From Paraspadella gotoi (taxonomy: Eukaryota; Chaetognatha), in the NCBI GenBank assembly GCA_051294375.1, contig CM119268.1:21782010-21846009 (forward strand): a DNA stretch of 64,000 bases, written 5' to 3'. The position numbers and the translations under genes were made by a program. The notes beneath the pieces were generated by a model. That model was not told where the DNA came from. It did not search any database and saw nothing but the letters and a program-made list of their open reading frames with translations. Shown here one piece after another: positions 34,099-41,851 of the stretch. Within the stretch, counting starts at the first letter, position 1; each line of letters begins with the position of its first letter.

Positions 34099-34995
34099 TG
34101 AGAAAAATAATTTAATTTATTCCAAAATCTTTGTTGATTTCAGGAGCGGCTTTCCTTCCGGCCAGCATCTCCTACTTGGTCGGGACCAACATATTCGGTC
34201 CCTTGGCCACCGCAATGGGTCGCTGGCTCTGTTGTCTCCTAGGCGAGTCTCCTTAATCTCATTTACATATTGCAGTAAAACTTTTTTAACTTTCAATTTT
34301 CCAGGCAACGTGATTATCGGAGTCGCCCTCATCACCATCCCTTCAGCGACGAGCCTCTCCGACCTCATCGTGCCCATGGGCTGTTTGGGCATCGCCATCG
34401 GGATGGTCGACTCGTCAATGATGCCGCATTTGGGTGAGCGGGTTGAGGATAAGGGCGGGGATGAAAAGAATGGTGAGGATGTGGTTAAGACAAATAAATG
34501 CTTTCACCCAGGATTACCCCAGGTTTAGGCCTAACGGTGTCCTTTGAATCTTGCCTGTCGATTCGATGTTATTGTCTTCCGTTTTCTTTATATACATAAT
34601 ACATATATGTAAAAATAATGAACTCTTAGGTTTCCTCGTTGACCTCCGTCACGTCGGCGTCTACGGAAATGTCTACGCCATCGGGGATTTGTCCTTCTGC
34701 ATGGCCTATGCCATCGGGCCGGTCATCACTGGGCCCATCGTCAAAGCGGGTGATTGATTGATTTAATGATCGATTTATTTATATATTTATTTATTTATTT
34801 ATTTATTTAATTCTTTCAACACATCTCATTGCTCTTTTGTTCTCTCCTCTAGGTGGCTTTTCAACCGCCCTCTACATCCTCGGTTCCGTCAGCATCATCT
34901 ACGCGCCGCTCATGTTTCTCCTTCGAAATCCTCCGCGCGGCGACGGAGCCGGGGACAAAGCCTTCGGGCCAACGGCGTATAAGAGTTTGGACTGA
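27383..34995 (+). CDS. SLC18A2: Vesicular monoamine transporter (SLC18 family)
   Basis: This encodes a proton-coupled vesicular amine transporter of the SLC18 branch of the major facilitator superfamily. Exons: 27383-27785, 28394-28527, 28958-29273, 30630-30965, 31123-31264, 32336-32466, 33153-33343, 33630-33819, 34144-34242, 34305-34433, 34630-34749, 34853-34995 (TGA). All phases agree, and with 22289-22345 the product would be 796 residues. Key segments are [17 protein letters not shown] (TM1, with its Asp), [20 protein letters not shown] (TM2, Lys kept), [52 protein letters not shown] (TM7, Glu), [28 protein letters not shown] and [20 protein letters not shown] (TM10, Asp). TM1 LLTTVV favours VMAT over VAChT. 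About 230 hydrophilic residues precede TM1, against roughly 20 in human VMAT2. The symbol is for the closest human relative. Confidence 0.95.
27902..27974 (+). tRNA. tRNA-Lys(TTT)
   Basis: This is a 73-nt cloverleaf: acceptor GCCCGGT/ATTGGGC (two G-U pairs), D arm TTAGCTCAGTCGGTAGAGC, anticodon loop ACTTTTAAT with TTT, T arm AAGGGTTCGAGTCCCTT and discriminator G. It lies in the SLC18 intron 27786-28393, in the same orientation as the host gene, 102 bases before a tRNA-Thr. Confidence 0.97.
28077..28148 (+). tRNA. tRNA-Thr(CGT), copy 1
   Basis: This is a 72-nt cloverleaf beginning GGCGCAGTGGCCAAGCGGTA, with CGT in the anticodon loop (GTCTCGTAAAC), T arm GTGGGTTCGAATCCCGC and a GGCGCAG/CTGTGCC stem. 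It is nearly identical to 32738-32809. Confidence 0.96.
28231..28410 (+). repeat. 35-bp tandem repeat that contains an SLC18 splice acceptor
   Basis: Five units of about 35 bp (AAATGATCAAATCTCGCTAC then AGGGTTGCCCTCCATT) run into exon 28394. The last unit supplies the CTACAG acceptor and the first exon bases. Earlier units carry equivalent CTACAG/GGTTG sites, but their downstream frames soon reach stops. Confidence 0.8.
28630..28745 (+). repeat. Possible partial copy of dispersed repeat family C
   Basis: GTTCAAAGTCAGGGGTAAGA with flanking GCTGATT resembles the 3' part of the element at 12371-12530 (AAAAGTCAGGGCAAGATAGC). The 5' half is weakly similar (GCGGGATGGATGCC), so it is a poor copy. 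Confidence 0.35.
29705..30045 (+). repeat. 23-bp minisatellite in an SLC18 intron, about 14 copies
   Basis: The units TCTTGGCCCAATCTCTCACC plus GAC, and TCTTGGCCCAATCTCTTGCC plus CGC, partly alternate. It is open in several frames on both strands because 23 is not a multiple of three; none of those frames is a gene. Confidence 0.93.
30630..30965 (+). CDS. SLC18 lumenal-loop exon made of poly-Ser and Arg/Glu repeats
   Basis: A good acceptor (GACATCTTTCTTTTAG) opens the exon in phase 1 and a GTAAG donor closes it in phase 1, matching both neighbours. It encodes [12 protein letters not shown], about 15 consecutive Ser, [20 protein letters not shown] and then about 70 residues of Arg/Glu/Gly from a GA-rich microsatellite. 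Together with the poly-Ala/Thr end of exon 28958-29273 it lengthens the TM1-TM2 lumenal loop to about 155 residues, roughly twice that of human VMAT2. The microsatellite raises the chance that the exon is optional or mispredicted. Confidence 0.6.
31123..31264 (+). CDS. SLC18 TM2 exon
   Basis: The exon begins [14 protein letters not shown] and then reads [20 protein letters not shown], matching the start of TM2 in VMATs with its conserved Lys, and [13 protein letters not shown]. It ends in phase 2 at GTGAAT. Confidence 0.93.
31590..31815 (+). repeat. CTGACTGA/ACAACTACAA tandem repeat in an SLC18 intron
   Basis: CTGA tetranucleotide runs alternate with CAACTACAA in a loose higher-order unit of 20-50 bp. 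Confidence 0.85.
32000..32105 (+). repeat. (GA)n microsatellite in an SLC18 intron
   Basis: About 100 bases of near-pure GA precede a CT-rich tract (32215-32330) in the same intron, so the intron itself carries complementary arms. Confidence 0.9.
32552..32633 (+). pseudogene. Degenerate tRNA-Lys-like pseudogene
   Basis: The sequence keeps the outline of the tRNA-Lys at 27902 (TAACTCAATGG for the D arm, GACTAATAATCT for the anticodon arm, GGCTTCCAATCC for the T arm, TTATCGGGC at the 3' end) and is followed by a T8 run. It has many substitutions, including in the T loop, and the stems no longer pair well. It stands at the same spacing from tRNA-Thr as the intact gene does. Confidence 0.6.
32738..32809 (+). 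tRNA. tRNA-Thr(CGT), copy 2
   Basis: This is a 72-nt cloverleaf differing from copy 1 at only a few positions (GTGGCAAGG for GCGGTAAGG in the D arm, CCCATCTGTGCC for CCCGCCTGTGCC). It has CGT in the anticodon loop and lies in the SLC18 intron 32467-33152. The D-arm change GGTAAG to GGCAAG deserves a fold check. Confidence 0.92.
32935..33025 (-). repeat. Dispersed repeat family C, copy 3 (inverted)
   Basis: The reverse complement contains TTTTGATTGAAAGTTTTGCA and GGGTCCTGCTAT, matching TCTTGATTGAAAGCTTGCAG and GGACCTGCTATG at 12371-12530. Confidence 0.6.
33405..33629 (+). repeat. CT-rich tract before an SLC18 acceptor
   Basis: More than 200 bases of CT-rich sequence run to the CCGCTCCAG acceptor of exon 33630-33819. 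A (GA)n tract at 33991-34101 follows the same exon. Confidence 0.85.
33991..34101 (+). repeat. (GA)n microsatellite in an SLC18 intron
   Basis: GA-rich sequence with a pure run at about 34060-34092 lies between exons 33630-33819 and 34144-34242, complementary in sense to the CT tract before exon 33630. Confidence 0.88.
34243..34304 (+). other. 62-bp GC-AG intron in the SLC18 gene
   Basis: Protein and phase place the donor after CTCCTAG, where the intron begins GCGAGT, and the acceptor at TTTTCCAG. The joined sequence gives [15 protein letters not shown], matching the family. No GT donor in reach keeps the frame. The intron contains ATTTACATATTGCAG, which has a decoy acceptor at 34275. Confidence 0.8.
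34853..34995 (+). CDS. SLC18 TM11 and C-terminal tail exon
   Basis: The exon reads [20 protein letters not shown] then [17 protein letters not shown] and ends YKSLD before TGA. Aligned with VMAT2 ([20 protein letters not shown]), the conserved TM11 Asp is replaced by Ser. The tail is short and lacks the acidic dileucine-type signal of mammalian VMAT2 but has a YKSL (Y-x-x-hydrophobic) motif near the end. Confidence 0.9.
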
Positions 34996-35200
34996 TTGGT
35001 TGGAGAGTGAAGCTGGAGGATGATTGGCTGGCAACTGGAATTTGAGGCTGATTGGCTGGAGAGTGAAGCTGGAGGATGATTGACTGGCGACTGAAGATTT
35101 AGACTGATTGGGGAGAGTGAAGGTGGAGGATGATTGGCTGGCAACTGTAATTTGAGGCTGATTGGCTGGAGACTGGAGTTTGAGGCTGATTAAAAAAAGT
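34980..35200 (+). repeat. Tandem repeat beginning across the SLC18 stop codon
   Basis: Units with GATTGGCTGGAGAGTGAAGC and GGAGGATGATTGGCTGGCAA, with a period of about 65 bp, begin at AGTTTGGACTGATTGG, which contains the stop codon, and continue about three and a half times. The motif CTGATTGGCTG is also the core of the 54-bp satellite at 9.2-10.9 kb. Confidence 0.8.
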
Positions 35201-35583
35201 TGAATTTGGTTAGGGTTAGGGTGTCCTGTTGACCAATGGCCAGGGACCGAAATTCAATGTCTAAAGTTTAACGAAAGACAAGCGACTAGAGTTTTGATTG
35301 ATTGGCCGGAGATGAAATAAGACTGATTGTCTGGACATTGGAATTAGAACTGACCAGCCAATGACAAAAGTTTAGTCAAATTGGTTGATTGACGGGCGAC
35401 TAGAGTTTGATATAAATGGCCGTGAAAAAGAAATTTTGGGGAAGTGGGTAGATTAGTTATTAGTTGAAGAAGGGTTTATGAGGTAATATAGCAGGATAGT
35501 TGTAAAACTAACCGACTTGCAGGGATATGAAATAGTACATAGGTGTTATTTTAGACTTTTATTGGTTATTGTTTTCAATGAGC

Positions 35584-35589
35584 AATAAA
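35584..35589 (+). terminator. Possible SLC18 poly(A) signal
   Basis: AATAAA lies 589 bases after the stop codon in AT-rich sequence. It is the first canonical hexamer I noticed past the tandem repeat; use is unproven. Confidence 0.3.
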
Positions 35590-37384
35590 TTTTATTTGGG
35601 GGTTGACTTAATAGATTATTGAGCTCGATTACAAGTTTAATGCTATGAGTTACTTATTTCATACTAACTTGATTATCGGAATAAAAAAACTTGGAATTTG
35701 AAAACCGAACGTGAAATAAAACAATTATGAAACCATTTGATATGACACATTTGATGAAAAGTCCTTCGACATGAAAGCATTATTATGCTTTTGATATCAA
35801 CTGTTTTAATTTTCATACCTGGACACAATTTTTTTTTTTTTGTAAACATTTGATAGTTTTGCTCGTCTTTGAAGAATATTGTTATCTTGTAATAATAGTT
35901 GCATGTTTATTTTGGTTTAATTTACGTTTAATACCACTGGCACGAAGTTGCATGCGCTTCCCTCTGACAAAACCTATGCACTTTTGTCAGTTTATTTTCA
36001 ATTATCATGAATGAGTACGTACATAGTATTTGCAATAAGGTTAATTTTGATTATTTTGATAATTTTAAACCATGTTTTTAAAACTATATTTGATATAAGC
36101 TGGATACGTTGCCATTATTAATATAAAGAAACATAGAATAGAATATATTTATTATACGTACATATGTGAAATTTTGAAGCCAAACTTTCATTTGACCATC
36201 GCGTTGCACAAAACGTTTGACTTGGATGCAAAATACAATCCTTCCTACATTTATAATTATACTTATAATATCTTCCTTGCCTCGATTAGTTTGTCTCCCA
36301 ATAAATAATTATTTTCTTCGATTTTTCGATTCCGTGAAGCAACAGAAGTCAACCAAGAATTCTATGACAACATTATTTCTATTTATGAGGATTTCTTTTT
36401 CTTGCGACAATAGTAGTTATAATTAGTATACAAACAATTTGACGTTTTCATCTTGGAAACGCGTACTGTAAATATTTTTTTCTTTCTTGTACCTTTCATT
36501 CGAAACAGTGTTGCGTTCACAAATTATCTAATAGTGATTTTTATAATTCAATGTTTGTCGTGATACGGTGATGATAAAAATATTTTTTGGTATCTGAATT
36601 GTGAATGTCTTTTGTAGCCCTCAAAAAAAATCCATTTTGATTCAAAACGATATCTACCTTCGTACGGTTATTAATTAATATACTTCGGGTTTTTTTTTTT
36701 ACATAATATCCTCTTTATTTCCTTTAATTTTTGGTTTAATTTATCTTTTTTTTTCTGAATCTAATCATCTGTGAAAAGCTGACGACGCCGATTGCGATGA
36801 ATACTCAGACATTTTGAATCTAGCGACTCGAAGAGTTCTGAATCCACCGAACTCGTTCGTTGAATGTCGAACGCCGGTAACGATTTTGAATAACATCTCA
36901 TATCGAAAAGTGAAAATTGGCGGCGCGATTGTCAATTTCCGCCGAATGTAAACCAAAAAAAAAAGCCTTTCATTTATATAAACGCCGTACTTGATCCGCC
37001 TCGAACCAAAAGAAAAAAAAACACACAAAAAACCAAAGATACGAATTGGATTCATTGAACTGTTACCACCAATTTACGATTCATAATTGATATTTATAAA
37101 TGTTAGACGAAAACAATAACAGAAAGAAACTTGATTGAATAAATTTTTATATAAAAATCTCGTGTGTAAGTATCTGTTATTGAGAAGAACCACCCAGCGA
37201 TGGAGTTATTGTAACAAAACATTAAATGATTTTAACAATAAACTTAATTATTGATGTTTACAAACGAAACCGAAAAACATGAAAAACGTGGTGCGTATTA
37301 ACGTCAACCGATCGAAATTAAATACAAGAACAAATTAGCATCTCTTGGTTAGCCTCATCGGGGAATTTAAGGACTTGGACCCGG

Positions 37385-37390
<6 letters not shown>

Positions 37391-37470
<80 letters not shown>
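37391..37470 (+). repeat. (CT)40 microsatellite
   Basis: An essentially perfect CT dinucleotide run of 80 bases in the spacer. Confidence 0.95.
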
Positions 37471-37477
<7 letters not shown>

Positions 37478-38369
37478 CCTCCAGGGGTTCCGGAGTAAGC
37501 CTCTACGGAAAAGGCCCAATTATTTCTCTCCTTATAAATTTTCTTTTCTCGTTTGAAATAAATATTTATATTTTGAATTTTCTATTTTTATCTATTCTTA
37601 TATCTCGTACGTAATTTGTCTTGCGCGAACTCGTCGTTTTAGTGCGTCAAGTGGAATTGTAAAGAAATCCATTAATCGCACGATCACTGTGCACGATGTC
37701 CCTTTTTTTAATGCACTGTGCGTGAAGCCGATCTGCATTTATGAAGAAAGATATGCGACACATCAAATTATCTATCGTTTTTTTTTCTTTCCAAAGGTGC
37801 GAGTTTTTCTTAGTCTCGCTTTATCTTTTTTTTTTTAAATGAATCATCTCGAATACATATTTAACGCGTATATATTACGATTCTGATGCAATCGATTAAC
37901 ATTTGTCTCAAATAATTTGTTCAAACATTATCTCTCACAAATCTTGAAATGATTAATTGTTCAATTACAGCGAGATCCAAAAAACACTTGTTTTTTCATC
38001 AGTGCACTTTTTGTCAAATGATTAGTTAGCGCCGTCGCCGTCGGACATTCATATGTTAATTCTTTTTTTTAATACTTAGCTAATCGCATTAGTTCTTTAA
38101 AAAATAGCAAAAAACTATCGCTTTTCGAACTTCTAAACCGTAAGGCGAAACTCAAATAAGAATGTGAAAATAATGAAGGTTGACGAAGCATTTAATTCTT
38201 TTTTCGGTTCACACAAATTCTTGGGAGTTAGAGACAACATTTCTAAAGACGTAGAGAAGAAAATTGACAAAAAAACATTTGTTTCCCCCCGACTCTTAGC
38301 ACAAGGCAAATTGGAGCCATCTTTTCCGAAAATTCCCTATTTTAGCTTAAATATAGAATTGAGTTAATC

Positions 38370-38650
38370 TTTAGGTCTTAAGATTAGATTAGGGAATAAG
38401 GATTAGGTGAGCGAAAAAGGTTAGGAATTAGGGTTAGGGCTTTGGCGAGGGATTTAGTTAGGGAATCAGGGTTAGAGTTAAAGATTTGGGTTAGAGATTT
38501 GGGTTAAGATTAATTTTAAGGATAAGGGTTTAGGTTAAGAAAATATGGTTAGTGAATTAGGATAGAGTTTAAAGATTAAGGATTGTGTTATGTAGTTGGT
38601 AAAAAATAGAGGTTAAATATTTCATTAAAATAAAATCTAGGGGTTAAGAA
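38370..38650 (+). repeat. Degenerate GGTTAGGG-type tract
   Basis: Motifs such as AGGAATTAGGGTTAGGGCTT, TTAGGGAATCAGGGTTAG and GATTTGGGTTAGAGATTTGG recur over 280 bases with strong drift. A similar patch lies at 17560-17730. It resembles decayed telomere-like repeat but has no perfect array. Confidence 0.45.
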
Positions 38651-40428
38651 CAGAAATTGGGCGCCTTCGAAAAATAGTATCGACCTGCCATGTATTCTTG
38701 GTTGGCCAAGACGTCGAATTTCTCTCAAGATCCAACGATAACAAACGACACCCCGTGACTTAAACAAAAGATCAACAGTCGCCAGCTTTAAAAAAAAAAA
38801 TTCTCTTCCAAAACGCGGAGTGACGCCAACGTCTTTCGAGCGAAAGATATTGAGGTTAATATAAAAAGTAATAAAAAGTAATGAAAAAGTAATAAATGCG
38901 CGTTTTGTCTTTCATCTCACGTCTGACGGAACCAAGTTTTGATTCTCGATAAGAGAGAGAATTTCATTTCGATTGGTGACGACGATAACGATGACGACGA
39001 CGATGATGACGAAAGCGACGACGACGATGATGACGACGACGATGATCACGATGACTACGACGATGATGATGATGACGACGAAACGATGATGAGCACTACG
39101 ACGAGGACCATGACGATGATAACAAGAAAATGAAGAAAACCACGATGATGACTAAGAAGACGAAAACGAAGACGCAAAAACGACGACGACGACGACGACA
39201 ACAACAACAACGAAGCCGAAGAAATCGAGTTCGATTTCGCTCGATGTCGTCAAAAGTCGATTCCCACCGACGGCGTCTCCACCGTCGCTGGAAACGACGC
39301 CGTCTCGACCGGCATCGTTGGTGGCGCCTTTTCCGTCGGCGTCACGCGCGATCGGCGCCCATTAATATTTATGGATCCATCAACGCGAATCGGCGCGTGG
39401 TTGGCACGTGAGACGAGCGCGCCGGAAGTTTGCACTTTCTCTTTTTTTTTTCTGTCTTTCTCTTCTTCCTTTTTCTTTCTTTCCATATTTTTCTTTCATA
39501 TGTTTTTTTTTCTTTTTCTTTTTATTTCCTTCTTTATTTCTATTTCGTTATTTCTTTATATATCTTTCTCTTTCTTTCTTTTTTTCTTTCCTTTCTTTTT
39601 TTCTTTCTTTCCTTTCTTTCTATTCATCTTTTTCTCATTTTTTTCCTTTCTTTCTACCCTTCTCCTTTCATTTACCTCTTTCTTTCTATTTCTTTATTTC
39701 TTTCCTTCTTCTTTCTTTCTTCTTTCTTTCTTTCCTTCTGTTCCTCTTAATAGTACAAGTAGTTAAAACAATAAAAAATGTTCATTTCGCTTTATATCCA
39801 CGCTTTAGGACTTCACTTTAATTGTAACATTAGCAAAATAAGAGAAAAGACAACATTCCTCGACTTGTTTTGCTGATTTGCGTTGACGTATGCTAAAAGT
39901 TAAAACAAATTATGAGCGGACATTCACTTTCATACTTTTAAAAGAATTATACTAATTGGATTGAGGGCGAAAAATTTTCTTTGCGGGAAAAAAAAGTGGT
40001 AAATTCCATCGTGACCGGGTCGTTTCGAAAAAGGTCACTTTGGTGAAAAAAAAAAGAAAATCATTACGACATATAAAATAATGAGGTGATGACAAAAATA
40101 AGGTGAGGCTTGTAAGGACCATTTCGTGTCAAAACTTACTCACCAAATTGAGTGGAAAAACCTTTCATTTGAAAATAATGAAATTAATATTATCAAAAAT
40201 GTACGTATTTTGGGTCACCCTGTATCTGTTCGTCCTCGGGAGCTAATTTACGTTAAACTACAGAAACGTCCGCTTCGTTAAAAAAACTATGAAACTATGA
40301 AGAAAAATAACCTTTATAAATATAAATATAATATTTAGATTAGTCGTGACACACCTGCGCGCTGTTTTCTCTAGAACTCGACTCGAAATTAAATTGACCG
40401 CCGACAGATCGGACGCGACAAAGTGCAG

Positions 40429-40480
40429 GGATGTGGAGCCAGAGCTGGAGCCGGGACAAAATTAGGTCGGCTCCACATCC
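40429..40480. other. Inverted repeat (12-bp perfect stem)
   Basis: GGATGTGGAGCC at 40429-40440 is the exact reverse complement of GGCTCCACATCC at 40469-40480, with a 28-base loop. Function unknown. Confidence 0.6.
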
Positions 40481-40690
40481 TTGTGCTCGTGAGAGGAATT
40501 AAAGATGAATTCAAAAATAATTGTACCGTAACTGGTGTAACTCTTTGGATCGTTTCTGACAGTTTAGATGTTATTCTTTCTGCATTTTTTTTCGGCCCCA
40601 GAAGGGGAATATATGGAATCTAACCTACATCGAAACGCACTTAGATAAACTTTTTAAGCTAGTAAGTCAATCTTGATTAATTATTTCTTT

Positions 40691-40850
40691 ATTGACAGGA
40701 AAGCCAGGTACCCTGGAGTGAATAAACTAGACTGTGGGAGGGTCTTGATTAAAAGCTCTCAAGATGTTAATATCTAATAATATGGATGGAGCCCACCATT
40801 GCCTGCGCAAAGTCAGTCGCAAGGTAGCCTTATCTAATTCATAAAACGAA
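40691..40850 (+). repeat. Dispersed repeat family C, copy 2
   Basis: GGAAAGCCAGGTACCCTGGA, GTGAATAAACTAGACTGTGG and CAAAGTCAGTCGCAAGGTAG align in order with 12371-12530. Confidence 0.7.
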
Positions 40851-41189
40851 TGAATAATTTTTAGATGGGTTACACTATTTTCATACCCAAAAACATCGCT
40901 AGCTAATAATTGTCTTGAAGATGCCGATTACAAACTAACTTTTCCTGTCGCGACGCAAGATGTCGTTTTTGTAGATATTGCGTCAGCCCTCAGTCTAATT
41001 AGAGTAAACTATGATAACACTTAAACATTACTAACGTAATTATCTAACGTCAAAATCGGCGAATTGACGATTTAGACCGCAGTTTCGCTAACGGCGTTAG
41101 TAACGCGATGTAACGAACGGGAGGAGAAGATAACTGATAAAGGAGGAAGACACTTTAATGTTCCTATATTCGACGTCGCTTTCACATTT

Positions 41190-41250
41190 CCCGTTCCGAT
41201 TGGTCAATAATCGTCAAGGTCGTCGACTCCGATCTCTTGATTGGTCGCTT
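41190..41250 (+). promoter_or_regulatory. Paired ATTGG (inverted CCAAT) boxes upstream of GCH1
   Basis: CGATTGGTCAA at about 41197 and TTGATTGGTCGC at about 41237 are two ATTGG boxes 40 bases apart, some 600 bases before the GCH1 start. CCAAT boxes are known in animal GCH1 promoters. That these serve this gene is inference. Confidence 0.3.
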
Positions 41251-41851
41251 TTTCTTTAGCGACGTCTCGCGGCGAAAAAAAGAAATTATCTCCGAGGAAG
41301 AGGAAAAAGGAAGATTTACTGACCTCGTCCTTAAGAGTCTTAAGCCCGCGTTCCTCGACTGGGATCAGAAGAGAGGTCTTTGGTCTTCGAGACGGTTCAG
41401 CGCTCATCTACGACCCAATTGTTTCGTAGAGCGTAACTTCTTTATATTTTCATTACAAAGTTTTGTCAAAAAAACAAAACCAAAATAGAAAAAAACCAAA
41501 CCTTTTTTTCTCAATTCAAGTCTTGATTAATATTTTCTCGTTATATACAATTAGTTTAGCAACTTGTGCGACCTTTGTTAACATTTTATTATTTACAAAT
41601 CGGTGTATCAGTACTGAAGAGCTCTTTCACCCTCTCTGTCTCACTCTTTCTCTCCATCTTCCTAAGTATTAAAAAGGAATTAATTTGTCCCTAAATTTGA
41701 CCACCGATAGGCTTTCGTGGTGAGCTTAGTTGTGGAACGAAGCTCGAGTAAGTAAGAGCGAGGTTGAGAAAGAAGCCTTCTCTTCAGCCCGAGGTTGTTT
41801 CGCCCCAAGAAAATTTTAAATAAAACGAAAACAAAAACAACAACAATAAAA

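Larger units (their letters stand above)
35200..41794. other. Spacer between SLC18 and GCH1; no gene recognised
   Basis: The stretch is mainly AT-rich. It includes GGTTAGGG-like sequence at 38370-38650, a (CT)40 run at 37391-37470, a (GAC/GAT)n tract at 38975-39200, a GC-rich patch with CACGTG at 39240-39420 and T/C-rich sequence at 39440-39750. A 12-bp inverted repeat lies at 40429-40480, and a family C repeat at 40691-40850. Poly-Asp and Phe-rich frames here are composition artefacts. Confidence 0.5.

Noticed and set aside
27383-34995. Identification as the vesicular acetylcholine transporter
   Set aside because: TM1 reads [14 protein letters not shown] as in VMATs rather than the VAChT form, and no choline acetyltransferase exon lies upstream within the shared 5' region as is usual for VAChT.
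36765-37055. 96-codon minus-strand frame
   Set aside because: It has no splice context, no recognisable domain and is AT-rich like the spacer.
38939-39133. Poly-Asp open frame
   Set aside because: It is a GAC/GAT microsatellite with no splice sites or conserved segment.
41310-41407. Minus-strand exon candidate reading MSAEPSRRPKTSLLIPVEER with a GTCAGT donor
   Set aside because: The peptide looks reasonable, but I found no following exon and it overlaps the likely GCH1 promoter region.
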